Virus record (IMG/VR): IMGVR_UViG_3300047471_000729
Location: 1-64,000 of that record
DNA length: 64,000 nucleotides
From: a virus
Direction: 5' to 3' (one strand)
Shown: piece by piece, positions 1 to 9,844 of the stretch
How positions within the stretch are numbered: the first letter of the stretch is position 1
Layout: the number at the start of each line of letters is the position of its first letter
Program-made: the position numbers and the translations under genes
The notes under the pieces: generated by a model
Database searches by the model: none
Told to the model about the DNA's origin: nothing
The model's input: the letters and a program-made list of their open reading frames with translations, nothing else

Positions 1-1271
1 CTGTCAACCTAACCACAATTTGGCGTGCCAGACCACTTGGTAACAATGCCAATGGCGGCGGGTACGATCCCGGCATAGCTGGCGCGGGAACCGATTACAG
101 TCAGCAGGATGCGGCGCAAGCCAGCGGTACCAACGGGTCCGCTACCGGAACCACCACATTCACCGCATCCGGTTTCACTTCTGCAATGGTGGGTAACGCC
201 ATCAATATTGCAGGGCAGGGGTTTTACTTCATTACCTCTTACACTAATGCCAGCAACGTTGTAGTAGATCGGGCATTAGGAACATTCTCGGGAGCAAGCT
301 GGAGATTAGGTGGAGGTTGGTCGGACTTTGTAACCAATACGACGAGCGCCGGTCCACTGGTGCCAGGGAACATCATCTACATCCTGGGTGGGGCTGCACC
401 GAGCTATGCTTCGCCGGATTACGCCGTATCGTATTTTACACCAGTTTCCGGTGCACCTGATCTCGGTTTGATACAATTTGTCGGCGACCCTAATACACCA
501 ATCAGTAATGGATATGGGGGACTGCCACTTATCAACTCGACCTATGGGATCATATTTTACCAATCGCAGTATTATGCTGTCCGTAATTTGTACATATTCG
601 CTGGTAGCACGACAGGCGGTGGAATAGTTCAGTCATATGTCGGGCCAGCCTTTATAACGGGGGTGGTTTACGACGAAAATGGTTGGGATCAGTCTTTGAC
701 CGGGCTGACAGGTCCGTGTCATGTGATTAACTGCGAGATTTTTAGTTCCATTCCTGCAAGAGCGGGATACACTTTCCCTGGTATTAACTGTGGTCCGTAT
801 GGGACGAGAATTATAAACTGCAATATTCATAACTGCCTTGGTGTTGGTGTAGTTCTAACTTGGATCGGAAGTATACATAACTCAATTATCGCAAAGAACG
901 GAGGCAGTGGGATAGTTTTTCAAGGGGATGGCAGCACTGGTTGGCTGACTGCTGTTTTCAACTGCACGATAGATGGCAACGGTGGACACGGCATAGAGAT
1001 TGGGGTGGGAAACAGTAACAACCAATCCCTGTTAGCCCAGACAGCAATCGTGGGTAACATCATCAGCAACCATACCGGGGTGAGTAAAGCGGGGATCGCG
1101 GTCACTACCAACCTCGCAGTGCAGAACGACCTGTGCAAGGCGATGGTGGATTTCAACTCTTTCTACAATAACGCAGTCAACTGTTCTGGCATAAGCGCGG
1201 GAGCGCATGACGTTGCACTGCCGTCTGATCCTTATGTTGCTCAGTCAACCCAGAATTATAAGTTAAAGTGA
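1..1271 (+). CDS. Right-handed beta-helix phage protein (5' end outside window)
   Basis: The frame ending at 1271 is open back to the left edge, so the ATG at 186 is internal and the gene enters from outside the window. The visible part (about 420 residues) has a Gly/Asn/Ser-rich N-terminal stretch, then from about 1/3 onward the irregular strand-turn pattern of a right-handed parallel beta-helix, with rungs rich in G-N/I-N-C-x-I and N-G-G-x-G-I-x-F. This fold is typical of phage tailspikes, polysaccharide-binding proteins and pectate-lyase-like proteins. No catalytic residues can be assigned from sequence alone. It lies immediately upstream of a Cys-rich protein and a giant repeat protein, all reading toward the head genes, so a virion or receptor-binding role is inferred. 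A non-enzymatic decoration protein is the alternative. Confidence 0.75.
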   Translation, partial: VNLTTIWRARPLGNNANGGGYDPGIAGAGTDYSQQDAAQASGTNGSATGTTTFTASGFTSAMVGNAINIAGQGFYFITSYTNASNVVVDRALGTFSGASWRLGGGWSDFVTNTTSAGPLVPGNIIYILGGAAPSYASPDYAVSYFTPVSGAPDLGLIQFVGDPNTPISNGYGGLPLINSTYGIIFYQSQYYAVRNLYIFAGSTTGGGIVQSYVGPAFITGVVYDENGWDQSLTGLTGPCHVINCEIFSSIPARAGYTFPGINCGPYGTRIINCNIHNCLGVGVVLTWIGSIHNSIIAKNGGSGIVFQGDGSTGWLTAVFNCTIDGNGGHGIEIGVGNSNNQSLLAQTAIVGNIISNHTGVSKAGIAVTTNLAVQNDLCKAMVDFNSFYNNAVNCSGISAGAHDVALPSDPYVAQSTQNYKLK

Positions 1272-1522
1272 TGGCGTGGGTCCGCTCTGGCGAATGCTGT
1301 AAATGTGGTGATTGTTGCCGGGGTGGTATCGGTAACCTTCCAGCACAACCAGATGGTGCCTGCCCGTTCCTAGAACGTGAAGAGGACGGACAGCGTCTTT
1401 GCGCCATACACGATTCTCAAAACACTTATTGGTCGCGCGGTTGCAATGTGTGGCCAGATCATCCCCATCAAATTAGGAATTACGATCGCTGCACGTTCAG
1501 TTTTGTGTGGCAGGATGACTGA
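1271..1522 (+). CDS. Small CxxCxxCC-type cysteine-cluster protein
   Basis: An 83-residue protein starting at the ATG at 1271, which overlaps the upstream stop; a GTG at 1268 is also possible. Six cysteines sit in a pattern like the YkgJ/UPF0153 cysteine-cluster family: C-C-x-C-x-x-C-C near the N-terminus, then single Cys in the AC-P-F-L and L-C-A-I-H segments and two more later. Such clusters bind Zn or an Fe-S centre in the family, but biochemical function is not established. It overlaps both neighbours by a few bases, so it is translated with the beta-helix and repeat proteins. A metal-binding protein inside a structural operon is odd; it could be a virion or assembly factor. Family assignment is moderate; function unknown. 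Confidence 0.6.
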   Translation: MAWVRSGECCKCGDCCRGGIGNLPAQPDGACPFLEREEDGQRLCAIHDSQNTYWSRGCNVWPDHPHQIRNYDRCTFSFVWQDD

Positions 1523-4500
1523 TGGCCGTCCAAACTATCTATCTGCTGGGCACAGCGGGAGTTACACCGAACTTCTGGGGCAACACCCAACTTAACGGTT
1601 CTGCTCCAACTGCGGCCAATTCTGCCTTCGGCTGGGGACCAGCCAAGACCGCTGTCACTACGCCTTATTATCGTGGACGCTTAGGAGCAACCACTACCGG
1701 CTCTGATGCCGCTGTCTCAACCAGCTACAACGCGGGTCGAGCGACACCACAACCCGGCACTGGTACTGGTGCGGCGACGGCGGGCGACAGCTTTGTTGTT
1801 GGTCCACTAACTGGTACTTTTGCCGCTACCGCGTGGACCTTTAACTTCAATCTGCGCGCCGGGACAGCGGGGGCGATCGGCCATGTCAACATGCGGATGT
1901 GGCGTGGTACCCTTGCTAACGGTTCTAATGCTACACAGGTCGTCGCTAACACTGTGGGTGCGACAGTCACCCTATCAACCAGCGCCGATGTTAATAGCTC
2001 GATCACCGCCTCGCCGGGGCAGTTGGTACTCAACAATGAGTACCTGTTCTTTCAGGTAGAGTGGCAGGAAACCACTGCCGGATCGAGTAACAGCGACAAT
2101 GTCTTCTTCCGTATCGGTACGGCTTCGATCACCACCGCTGATTATGTTGCCGCCGCGACCGGCACGGTTGCTGTTACTGAGATTTCCGACACGATCGTCT
2201 CGACCGGTAGAACTCCCTATGTTGGCACGCTTGCTGTTACTGAGATTTCCGACACGATCGTCGCGGCAGGCGGTCCAAGGATAGCCGGAACGCTCGCTGT
2301 TACCGAGATTTCCGACACGCTCGTCGCAACGGCGGAAGGTCCAGCGGCTCCGATAGCGGTCGCCCCGTGGCCCCCAGCCTTCCCGCAACACGGCGCAGGG
2401 CAAAGTTTAGGTGTAACAAACTTTGCCGCACCGGGTGCGGTGCAGCCCTCGATCAGTGGGTTGGTCGCCGGTCCTTGGCCCCCCGCCTTCCCGCAGCACA
2501 GGGCGGGGCAGACAACCGGTGTTACCAACTATACGCATCCCGGTGCGGTGCAACCGGTTTACCAGATCGCTGATACTGGTATTGTTAATGGTAATCTTTC
2601 CCGGGCTGAAATACCGGATATACTGACAGCAACTGGCACTGTTCTAAGTGGTGTTGGTGGTAATCTCTCCCAGATTGAAGCGCTCGATACGATAACTGCT
2701 GCTGGCAATGTTCCAGTAATTGGTAATCTCTCTATTGTTCAGGCGTCACAGACCATCTCCTCTACTGGTACTGTGACCATACGTGGTACATTAAGTCAGC
2801 TACAGGCACCAAATACTTTATCAGCAGTTGCTAGGGCAACCGTTACTGGTACACTTAATCTTCCACAAGCAAATAATACAATATCAGCAACTGGTACTCC
2901 TATTGTTGCTGGTACACTTAATCAGAATCAAGCTAATAATACAATTATAAGTACTGGTACTGTTGTAGTTCGTGGTGTACTCAATCAACTTCAAGCAAAT
3001 CAAATAATCTCCTCAACTGGTGCTGTACTTTCGCCAGTCATTGGTACTCTAAGTGTTAATGAAGCGGCGGATTCGGTTTCTGCCACGGGCACGGTTGCTA
3101 ATCCGCTCGATGTTGTTTTGCTTTGTCACTTTGACACGGGATTTATTGACTTTTCGAACTACGCGCACAAGCTAACCCCGATTGGCAATGTCATCCTCTC
3201 AGGAGCCAATCCGAAATTTGGTTCTGGTTCTGCGAACTACGTCATCGGGAACGGTGCCAATTCAATCGACACCGGCAATTCGTCTGATTTTTACTTTGGT
3301 GCCGCGCCGTTTACGATCGAGGCTTGGTGCTATGCGACCCAATCGGGGACCGGTGACGGCTATGATCCGATCCTGGCCCAGTGGGACGCGGTCCTCGGTA
3401 ATGTCGGCTTTTTCTTTAATGTCTTTCCGCAGATCATGTTTTTCTGGAGTCCTGACGGCAACGCTTATTCCTACATCTCATCCACCGGGCCATTGTCGCC
3501 GTTAAACGCTTGGCACCATGTCGCGGCTGACCGAGACGCCACGGGCTTTTTACGTCTTTACCTAGACGGTGCTGTAGTTGCTTCTGGTCCGTGTCTAGAC
3601 AGTTTCTATCATTCGTCACTAACCACTCGGATCGGGAATGACAATAGTGCTGGTCGCGCGTTCCCCGGGTATATAGATGAAATAAGAGTGGTGCGGGGCA
3701 CCGCTGTCTATGGTGGTGCTTTTACACCACCGACAGCACCGTTCCCCAATCCATTACCTAGCGGTTTTAGCGGTTCGCTTAATGTTACCCAAGCTAATCA
3801 GATAATTACAAGTACTGGTACTATTGTAGTTAGTGGTGCTCTTAATCAACCACAAGCAAACAATACAATAGCGTCCACTGGTACTGTCACTATTCTTGGG
3901 ACGCTAAGTCAGTCACAAGCACCTAATACTTTATCGGCAGTGGTTAGAGCCACTGTTTCTGGTACGCTTAATGTTCTTCAAGCACCAAATACTTTATCAG
4001 CGATCGCTAGAACCAATGTTACTGGCACTCTTGGTCAGTTACAACCACCAAATACTTTAGTAGCAACTGGCTCGGTTCTTTCTGGTATTGGTGGTGCTCT
4101 TAATGTTCTTCAAGCGTCACAGACATTAACAGCGGCCGGTAATTCACCCTATGTTATCAAAGGTGATCTTAGTCAGCTACAGGCACCAAATACTTTATCA
4201 GCAGTTGCTAGAGTAACCGTTACAGGTACTCTTGGTCAGTTACAACCACCAAATGCACTTGTTGCGACGGGCAGTTTGGTTGTTAGTGGTACTCTTAGTC
4301 GGCTTCAAGCTACACAAACAATTACTACCACTGGTACAATCACTGTTGGTGGTGTTCTTAATCGAGTACAAGTATCTAATACAATAGTTTCTACTGGTGT
4401 GGTTGTTGTTACTGGTACATTAAATCAACTACAGTTATCAAATACTTTATCAGCTACTGGATCAGCTCTTTCTGGTATTGGTGGTGCTCTTGATGTTCTT

Positions 4501-5064
4501 CAAGCATCACAAACAATATCAGCAACCGGTAGTGTGCCTTATGTTGCTACACTTAATCAGGTTCAGGCGTCTAATACTATAGTTGCTACTGCTAGTCTTG
4601 TAGTTGTTGGTACACTTAATCGAACACAAGCAAATAATACAGTAGTATCAGAAGCTTCAGCTATTGCTGGTGGTGTACTCAATCTAGTTCAAGACAATCA
4701 GTCATTTATTGGTACGGGTAGAATTGTTGTTGAAGGTACTTTACGAGTTGCTCAAAATGATAACATAGTAAGTGCAACTTGCTTTGTTGATAAGATTACA
4801 GCAGATCTTGAAGTAGTAGAGACAAACGATACAATTACAGGATTTGCTTCTATTGGTGCTGCTTGGTTCCCTGCTGTTCCTGGTGTAATTCCAGGTACAC
4901 CACCTGATCGGATATTAGTTGGTGATAACCCTGATAGGCTGGTTGTTGCTGGTGAAAATGGTAGTCGTACAAGTACAGGCACTGCTCCTAACAGAACGAA
5001 CGTTGCCGGTGGTAATGGTAACAGGACAATATCTGTCCCATCCCGTCGTAGGATTGCCGCATGA
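1522..5064 (+). CDS. Giant repeat protein with central LamG/ConA-like domain (putative adhesin)
   Basis: 1180 residues. Residues 1-210 form a non-repetitive beta-rich head. From about 215 come three copies of a 20-21 residue repeat of the form [13 protein letters not shown]-x-x-G, then two 32-residue copies rich in W-P-P-A-F-P-Q-H, then eight repeats of the form G-T-L-x-x-x-Q-A-x-N-T-I-S-A-T-G. Residues about 528-740 are a LamG/concanavalin A-like lectin domain (sequence W-H-H-V-A, then Y-I-D-E-I-R-V). About 17 more repeats follow, about 28 in all, then a short G/N/R-rich tail. The 3' part is A+T-richer than the 5' part. LamG domains usually bind glycans, so a fibre or adhesin role is inferred. 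Start ATG overlaps the previous stop; the end overlaps the DUF2213 gene by four bases. Confidence 0.8.
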   Translation: MAVQTIYLLGTAGVTPNFWGNTQLNGSAPTAANSAFGWGPAKTAVTTPYYRGRLGATTTGSDAAVSTSYNAGRATPQPGTGTGAATAGDSFVVGPLTGTFAATAWTFNFNLRAGTAGAIGHVNMRMWRGTLANGSNATQVVANTVGATVTLSTSADVNSSITASPGQLVLNNEYLFFQVEWQETTAGSSNSDNVFFRIGTASITTADYVAAATGTVAVTEISDTIVSTGRTPYVGTLAVTEISDTIVAAGGPRIAGTLAVTEISDTLVATAEGPAAPIAVAPWPPAFPQHGAGQSLGVTNFAAPGAVQPSISGLVAGPWPPAFPQHRAGQTTGVTNYTHPGAVQPVYQIADTGIVNGNLSRAEIPDILTATGTVLSGVGGNLSQIEALDTITAAGNVPVIGNLSIVQASQTISSTGTVTIRGTLSQLQAPNTLSAVARATVTGTLNLPQANNTISATGTPIVAGTLNQNQANNTIISTGTVVVRGVLNQLQANQIISSTGAVLSPVIGTLSVNEAADSVSATGTVANPLDVVLLCHFDTGFIDFSNYAHKLTPIGNVILSGANPKFGSGSANYVIGNGANSIDTGNSSDFYFGAAPFTIEAWCYATQSGTGDGYDPILAQWDAVLGNVGFFFNVFPQIMFFWSPDGNAYSYISSTGPLSPLNAWHHVAADRDATGFLRLYLDGAVVASGPCLDSFYHSSLTTRIGNDNSAGRAFPGYIDEIRVVRGTAVYGGAFTPPTAPFPNPLPSGFSGSLNVTQANQIITSTGTIVVSGALNQPQANNTIASTGTVTILGTLSQSQAPNTLSAVVRATVSGTLNVLQAPNTLSAIARTNVTGTLGQLQPPNTLVATGSVLSGIGGALNVLQASQTLTAAGNSPYVIKGDLSQLQAPNTLSAVARVTVTGTLGQLQPPNALVATGSLVVSGTLSRLQATQTITTTGTITVGGVLNRVQVSNTIVSTGVVVVTGTLNQLQLSNTLSATGSALSGIGGALDVLQASQTISATGSVPYVATLNQVQASNTIVATASLVVVGTLNRTQANNTVVSEASAIAGGVLNLVQDNQSFIGTGRIVVEGTLRVAQNDNIVSATCFVDKITADLEVVETNDTITGFASIGAAWFPAVPGVIPGTPPDRILVGDNPDRLVVAGENGSRTSTGTAPNRTNVAGGNGNRTISVPSRRRIAA

Positions 5065-5702
5065 TCGCAATGGTTGGAGCATTTAACCCACTCAAGTCGC
5101 AATCCAGTCCTATTGCGATGGATCAAAACCCATCTGTGCGCAGGGTTAGTGAAGACGGTCATATGCACGTTGAAAATAGCAACATATCAAAAGCGACTGT
5201 TAATCCATACTGGGGTGAAGAGATTCCGGACTATGAAAGATTAGGATTAGACCCTGCTAGAAAGTATTGGTTGTTAAGGCATCCCAAGGAATTGGCAAAG
5301 GGTGCTAGAACCTTTAACAACTTACCTATACTCGCGAAACATCAGCCTATTAGTTCAGATAAGCATCCAGCTGATTTAGTGGTTGGTTCTACTGGTACCA
5401 ATGCTGTTTATAGACATCCTTATCTGCAGAATAGTTTGGTTTTTTGGACAAAACCCGCCATAGATTCAATTGAAGATGGTGAACAGAGAGAGTTATCTTG
5501 TGCGTATCATTACGACCCTTTAATGACCCCAGGTATGTATGAGGGTCAGCACTATGATGGGATTATGACTAATATACGAGGCAACCATGTCGCGCTCGTC
5601 GAGGATGGCCGTGCGGGCTCGGATGTAGTTGTAGCTGATGCTGCTTTTGATGAGAATTTAGGTCATTGGTGGACTATTGTTCATGCTGTGGTTCGGATTT
5701 AG
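5061..5702 (+). CDS. DUF2213 phage protein, N-terminal (protease-like) half
   Basis: 213 residues matching the N-terminal domain of DUF2213 proteins, which sit next to capsid genes and are often annotated as prohead-protease-like. Family hallmarks seen: R-V-S-E-D-G-H-M-x-V, I-S-K-A-x-V-x-P-Y, R-H-P-K-E-L, L-x-K-H-Q-P, R-E-L-S-C-A-Y, and the [10 protein letters not shown]-x-G-R-A-G-S-D block near residue 180. Family members usually run on into a long acidic C-terminal region. Here the reading frame instead ends within the 3' end of an antisense homing endonuclease gene (5658-6290), so the last ~15 residues are foreign. The C-terminal half resumes as a separate ORF at 6340. Product likely acts in procapsid maturation; whether the split form is functional is inference. 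Confidence 0.85.
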   Translation: MIAMVGAFNPLKSQSSPIAMDQNPSVRRVSEDGHMHVENSNISKATVNPYWGEEIPDYERLGLDPARKYWLLRHPKELAKGARTFNNLPILAKHQPISSDKHPADLVVGSTGTNAVYRHPYLQNSLVFWTKPAIDSIEDGEQRELSCAYHYDPLMTPGMYEGQHYDGIMTNIRGNHVALVEDGRAGSDVVVADAAFDENLGHWWTIVHAVVRI

Positions 5703-6290
5703 TTTACATTTATCGAAATGCCATCGCTTCAAAACCATTAGATTACTTTCCAATCCACAGTGTGGGCAATGAACTCTTATGTGAGCACCTGACTTTTGTA
5801 GAGATGCAGCTTTTCGACCACCAACAAGTCCTGCCTTTCGACCAATCTCTGAGCTTTGTTCTTTAGTTAGATTTATGCGACTTCTTAATCCAGCTTCATG
5901 ACCTTGTTTAGACTTTTGCTCAAATGTTTTCGACTCTGCTGAGGCTTTACCTGCTTTTCGACCGATTTCTGAACTTCTCTCTGGTGTTAATGCTTTAGCT
6001 CGAGCTAGCCCACCATTTCTACTATTACCTTTCCGGCCCATTAGGCTTCTTAGTTGTCTTCGTTTCTCTGGATCCATTGTTACAATAGGTATTTTGGAAT
6101 AGTGAACCGTGTCAACTTTGTAACCTTTCTTAATCTGCCACCACTTCTCACGATCACCAGCTTCTTTAGGTGTATTGCATACTTCAATAACTACAAGATT
6201 AGTTCCTTTTGGGTACCACTTTGCCTTTTCCTCTATAGTAAGCTGTGTACAACCAACCTTTTTCCCGGGTATTTCATAGATTATGTACAT
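5658..6290 (-). CDS. GIY-YIG-like homing endonuclease with NUMOD3 motifs and C-terminal zinc finger
   Basis: 210 residues on the strand opposite to the interrupted host gene. The N-terminus [15 protein letters not shown] is a degenerate GIY-YIG start, and D-R-E-K-W-W-Q-x-x-x-G-Y-K-V-D matches the family's Glu-containing helix. Residues about 75-165 carry NUMOD3-like R-K-A-G / S-E-I-G-R-K-A-G repeats, and the C-terminus has C-P-H-C-G ... R-W-H-F-D-K-C, a zinc-binding tail frequent in phage homing endonucleases. The ATG at 6290 has an AAGGA Shine-Dalgarno. It separates two halves of DUF2213 and is a free-standing selfish gene by context. A small group I intron around it cannot be excluded but no intron core was recognised. 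Confidence 0.8.
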   Translation of the reverse strand: MYIIYEIPGKKVGCTQLTIEEKAKWYPKGTNLVVIEVCNTPKEAGDREKWWQIKKGYKVDTVHYSKIPIVTMDPEKRRQLRSLMGRKGNSRNGGLARAKALTPERSSEIGRKAGKASAESKTFEQKSKQGHEAGLRSRINLTKEQSSEIGRKAGLVGGRKAASLQKSGAHIRVHCPHCGLESNLMVLKRWHFDKCKLNPNHSMNNSPPMT

Positions 6291-6339
6291 TAAATCGTCC
6301 TTGGCAAGTTGCTTCGTCTAATATAGCAGGAATAGTTAA

Positions 6340-7578
6340 ATGAGCAAGCAACTTCTAAAAGCATTACGAAAAAAGTACCGAACGCCACAAGATGCGGTGC
6401 GGGCGCTCGGCTTAGACGCCGCTCTTCTAGACGATAAGGAGGTATCTATGCCTGATCCTAAGCCCGTACCAAAGCCTGATACAAAACTAGCGCCGGCAGC
6501 TATGGTTGCCAAAGGTGCTCTGCTTACCTATCTCACACCTCGCCTCGCTCAAGATGCTGCACCCCTTGACTATAACTCCATTGTGCGTGGAGTTACGTCA
6601 AAGAACTTTAACAGCAGAAAGACCGACATCATCAAGACGGTCAAGTATGCGACCAAAGGCAAGTTGGCCAAGGATGCTGATATCCAGGATCTAGCCAACC
6701 TTTTGGACGCATTGTCACCTTCTGCGGGTCAGGCAGATGTTGAGGGTGGGATGATGCCTCAGGGTGGTGGTGGACCGCCTCCCATGCAGACGGAGCCCAA
6801 TGCTGGGCCGCCCATGGGTGCATCACCAGAGGAAGATGGTGAACCCGAAGATGTTGTTGCAAAGATTAAGGCATACCTTGAGCAAGAAGGGGTATCGCCT
6901 GAGATCTTGCAGAACCTTGACGCATTTCTCGCTGAGCAAGGCAATCCTGATCCTGACCTCAGTGGAGGTGGCGGCGCTCCTCCTCCCGACAATGGTGGTG
7001 GTGGCGGTGGTGGCGGCGGCGAGGAACAGCAGAGTAAAGACCCCAATGGAAACGGAGGAGATCAAGGTATGGCCAGCAACATTCCGCCCCCGACCGCAAT
7101 CGGCGGTATGGACGAAAACGAGCTTGAGGATTGCGTGAGCGACGAAGAGGAAGAGACCGAAGAGGAGCGCAAAAAGCGCGAAGAGGCAATGGATGAAGTT
7201 GTCCCCTCTGAGCAATCCGAGCCGGTGACAAAGACGGCAATGGACGCGGCAATCAAGCGCGCTGTTGCTCGTACTGTCCAGACCCAGAAGAACATTCGCG
7301 CAGCTGAGCGCTTTGTTCGTCCTTGGGTTGGTGACCTGGCTATGGATGCTGCTCGGCCGTCCGATGTTTACCGTACTGCCTTAAAGGCACTCGGTATGGA
7401 CTCGGCAAAGGTCGACAAGATGCATCCGGATGCCTTGTTGCCTGTGCTTGAAGCGCAGCCTCGGCCTAGTGTTCGTCGTCCCAATCAGGGCGGCCCGCGC
7501 ATGGCGGCGGATGCCAAGATTGAAGGCGGTTCGTTCGCTGAGCGGTTCGACTTCACCAAGAACATCACTATTCAGTAA
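6340..7578 (+). CDS. DUF2213 phage protein, C-terminal (scaffold-like) half
   Basis: 412 residues starting M-S-K-Q-L-L-K-A-L-R-K-K-Y, a sequence normally found in the middle of full-length DUF2213 proteins. It continues with A-M-V-A-K-G-A-L-L-T-Y-L-T-P-R-L-A-Q-D and a G-V-T-S-K-N-F segment, then long Pro/Gly (about 150-235) and acidic E-E-E-E-T-E-E-E-R low-complexity stretches, and a conserved C-terminal block with R-F-V-R-P-W-V-G and F-D-F-T-K-N-I. Extended acidic, flexible composition suits an internal scaffold. An in-frame TAA directly precedes the ATG, so this half has its own initiation site (GCAGGAA upstream). The frame differs from the N-terminal half, hence two polypeptides unless RNA splicing restores one. 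Confidence 0.75.
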   Translation: MSKQLLKALRKKYRTPQDAVRALGLDAALLDDKEVSMPDPKPVPKPDTKLAPAAMVAKGALLTYLTPRLAQDAAPLDYNSIVRGVTSKNFNSRKTDIIKTVKYATKGKLAKDADIQDLANLLDALSPSAGQADVEGGMMPQGGGGPPPMQTEPNAGPPMGASPEEDGEPEDVVAKIKAYLEQEGVSPEILQNLDAFLAEQGNPDPDLSGGGGAPPPDNGGGGGGGGGEEQQSKDPNGNGGDQGMASNIPPPTAIGGMDENELEDCVSDEEEETEEERKKREEAMDEVVPSEQSEPVTKTAMDAAIKRAVARTVQTQKNIRAAERFVRPWVGDLAMDAARPSDVYRTALKALGMDSAKVDKMHPDALLPVLEAQPRPSVRRPNQGGPRMAADAKIEGGSFAERFDFTKNITIQ

Positions 7579-7616
7579 ATCCTGAGGTGATTTGCTGATA
7601 ACTAATGGAGGTTTCA

Positions 7617-8588
7617 ATGCCTTTGTTTCAAGCTCAGGTTTATCCGCAACAGGCACCTGGTGTAGAGGGTGACTTTTGCGATCACAATCCGCGGGCCACT
7701 GTGGATGCTGGCCCCGGTGGGCTGGTTGCTGCATCTGAGGGCGTGACTGTTGCTCGGTTTGGTTGGCTTGATGCCAGCATTATCGACCCGAACAATGCTC
7801 CGACCTTGGTTCACACCCGCGCTATTGGTGGTGTTATTGCACCGGCAGGGTTTGTTCATCGTGAACAGCAGGGCCTGATCACCAGTTACCTTGGTGGTGT
7901 CAGTATGCTGGTCCCCGGTGGCTTCCCCATTACTCTCCATCAGGCTGGTGGGTTCTTTGTTCTCAATCGGGGTACTACCTATGCCCAGTATGGGATGAAG
8001 GCCTTTGCTCGTCTGAGCGATGGTGCTGTGGTATTTGGTGCAACAGGTACTGCCCCGGGTGCAGCGACCGTGACTAGTTCGGTCGCAGCATCAACCTTTA
8101 GTGCCACCGGCTCAATTGCTGGTAATGTCTTGACTGTTAGTGCAGTTGGGGCTGGTTCTGTGGTACCTGGTTCCACAATCTCTGGTACCAATGTTGTAAC
8201 GGGTACCAGGATTCTCGGTCAGTTGAGTGGTGCTACACCTGGTGGTGTTGGTACTTATGCAGTCAGCATTGCCGAGCAGACTGTTGCCTCCACAGCAATT
8301 GCTGGTACCTATGGTACGATGACTGTCACCGTCGCCGGTGCAACTCCAATCGAGGTTGGTGATGCGCTGTCGGGTGGTACTGTTGTTGCTGGTACTTCCA
8401 TCACGGCAATGGGCCCAAACTACGGTCTGACTGGTACGGGTGGCCTTGGTACCTATGCTGTGGACAATAACACAGTGGTTGCCTCTGCTTCTCTTGGCGC
8501 CACTGACGCAATTGAGACCAAGTGGTTTGCGACCAGCGCAGGTGCGGCAGGCGAAATCATCAAGATGTCCAGCTGGCCGCTTGGCTAA
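7617..8588 (+). CDS. Structural cement protein Gp24-like (capsid decoration)
   Basis: 323 residues. The N-terminal ~120 residues (M-P-L-F-Q-A-Q-V-Y, then G-D-F-C-D-H-N-P-R, G-P-G-G-L-V-A, V-A-R-F-G-W) resemble phage structural cement/decoration proteins, and the gene sits directly before the major capsid gene as in related phages. Residues about 140-300 are a Gly/Thr/Val/Ala-rich insertion of strand-turn repeats, including a G-T-Y-A-V repeat pair, likely exposed on the capsid surface. Start: the ATG at 7617 is chosen over 7605 because GGAGG lies at 7607-7611, five bases upstream. The product probably stabilises the expanded capsid lattice. Placement and N-terminus make the call fairly firm; the insertion has no assigned function. 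Confidence 0.75.
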   Translation: MPLFQAQVYPQQAPGVEGDFCDHNPRATVDAGPGGLVAASEGVTVARFGWLDASIIDPNNAPTLVHTRAIGGVIAPAGFVHREQQGLITSYLGGVSMLVPGGFPITLHQAGGFFVLNRGTTYAQYGMKAFARLSDGAVVFGATGTAPGAATVTSSVAASTFSATGSIAGNVLTVSAVGAGSVVPGSTISGTNVVTGTRILGQLSGATPGGVGTYAVSIAEQTVASTAIAGTYGTMTVTVAGATPIEVGDALSGGTVVAGTSITAMGPNYGLTGTGGLGTYAVDNNTVVASASLGATDAIETKWFATSAGAAGEIIKMSSWPLG

Positions 8589-8590
8589 GA

Positions 8591-8655
8591 AGTGGTGGGC
8601 TTAGTCCCACCACTAATACAGTAACTACCGCAAGGATCACCAGGCGGTAATCCTT
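8591..8655 (+). promoter_or_regulatory. Hairpins in the leader of the major capsid gene
   Basis: A perfect 9-bp stem (AGTGGTGGG at 8591-8599 with CCCACCACT at 8606-8614, loop of 6) is followed by two mutually exclusive stems: TACCGC (8626-8631) with GCGGTA (8644-8649), or AAGGAT (8632-8637) with ATCCTT (8650-8655). No T-run follows, so this is not a classical terminator. The Shine-Dalgarno CGGAGGA of the capsid gene comes right after. Likely an mRNA stabiliser or processing site. Confidence 0.55.
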
Positions 8656-8671
8656 TATTCCGGAGGAACAA

Positions 8672-9841
8672 ATGCAAAATTTTAGTGGTGCGCGGGCTGC
8701 CTGGTCGGCTGATCGTGCGGAATGGGAAAATCGTGGTGTATATCTTCCCGCGATTACGGCATACACGCCGGAGTCTTGGAAGAACAACCCACAACTGGCC
8801 CAGGACGAGATGCTCCAGATGGCCCAGGATGCTTGGGGCTATGGTGGATACGGCCATAATAGTATGGCGATGGATGCACCGCCTCCACTATATACTGACC
8901 CGAACTCGGCAATCCCCGCCCTGCTTACTACGACTATTGACCCCGAGGTCTTTCGTATCTTGTTCAGCCCGAACAAGGCAGCGGAAGCGCTTGGTGGTGA
9001 AGTCAAGCGTGGTGATTGGCTGCAAGACATCATCTACTTCCCGGTCGTCGAGGCGACTGGTGAAGTGTCTAGCTATGGCGACTACAATGAGAACGGCAAC
9101 GCCGGGATCAATGTTGGGTGGCCGGCTAGGCAAAACTATCTCTTCCAGGTCATCAAAGAGTATGGTGAGCGGGAAGTAGAGCGTGGTGGTCTTGCTCGGG
9201 TCAATTGGGTGGCTGAGATCGATCGTGCAGCGGCCCAGACTATTGCCAAGTTCATGAACCTTACCTACCTGTTTGGTGTTGGTGGGCTCCAGAACTATGG
9301 CATGACTAATGATCCCAATCTGACTGCAGCCCTTAGCCCTGCTCCAAAGGCAGCGGCAGGCAACAGCCCGAGATGGATCATCAATGGTGTCATGAATGCA
9401 ACGGCAAACGAGGTCTATGCTGATATTGAGACCTTGTTCTACCAACTGGTCTTGCAGACCGGTGGGTTGATCGACACGGATACTTCGATGACCTTGTGCA
9501 TGTCACCTGGCGCCCAAGTCGCCCTGACGATCACCAACAGCTTCGGTGTCAACGTTCGTGACCTGATTGACAAGAACTTTGGCAATATCAAGCTGATCAC
9601 GATCCCGCAATATGCAGCTCGTGGGCCAATCATGCCGCAAGGTGTGGCGGCTGGCGAGTTCGTGCAGCTGTTTGCCAATGAAGTTGAAGGTCAGAAGTTT
9701 GCGTTTCCGGCTTACTCAGAGAAGATGCGCGCGCACCCTGTTATTCGCGCACGTTCGTCCTTCTCTCAGAAGGTCAGTGCAGGTACTTGGGGCACAGTGG
9801 TGCGGATGCCGGCAGCTGTTGTCAGCATGATTGGTGTCTAG
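8672..9841 (+). CDS. Major capsid protein (DUF2184-like)
   Basis: 389 residues, strong Shine-Dalgarno GGAGGAACAA before the ATG. Context (after DUF2213 and cement genes, before connector genes) and sequence fit the DUF2184/major-capsid-like family: A-I-P-A-L-L-T-T-T-I-D-P near residue 80, the T-G-E-V-S-S-Y-G-D-Y segment, the long E-Y-G-E-R-E-V-E-R ... I-D-R-A-A-A-Q helix region, Y-L-F-G-V followed by Y-G-M-T-N, and a C-terminal P-V-I-R-A-R-S-S-F-S-Q-K-V. An HK97-type fold is expected from the family. The gene is bracketed by long hairpins on both sides (8591-8655 and 9845-9870), consistent with very high expression. No sign of frameshift or truncation. Confidence 0.88.
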   Translation: MQNFSGARAAWSADRAEWENRGVYLPAITAYTPESWKNNPQLAQDEMLQMAQDAWGYGGYGHNSMAMDAPPPLYTDPNSAIPALLTTTIDPEVFRILFSPNKAAEALGGEVKRGDWLQDIIYFPVVEATGEVSSYGDYNENGNAGINVGWPARQNYLFQVIKEYGEREVERGGLARVNWVAEIDRAAAQTIAKFMNLTYLFGVGGLQNYGMTNDPNLTAALSPAPKAAAGNSPRWIINGVMNATANEVYADIETLFYQLVLQTGGLIDTDTSMTLCMSPGAQVALTITNSFGVNVRDLIDKNFGNIKLITIPQYAARGPIMPQGVAAGEFVQLFANEVEGQKFAFPAYSEKMRAHPVIRARSSFSQKVSAGTWGTVVRMPAAVVSMIGV

Positions 9842-9844
9842 GCA

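Noticed and set aside
5703-6339. Group I intron in the DUF2213 gene
   Set aside because: No P/Q/R/S core or convincing splice-site pairing was recognised, and the endonuclease is antisense; a plain insertion explains the split.
6759-7252. Several long reverse-frame ORFs rich in Pro, His and Arg
   Set aside because: They mirror the Pro/Gly and acidic low-complexity coding of the + strand DUF2213 half.
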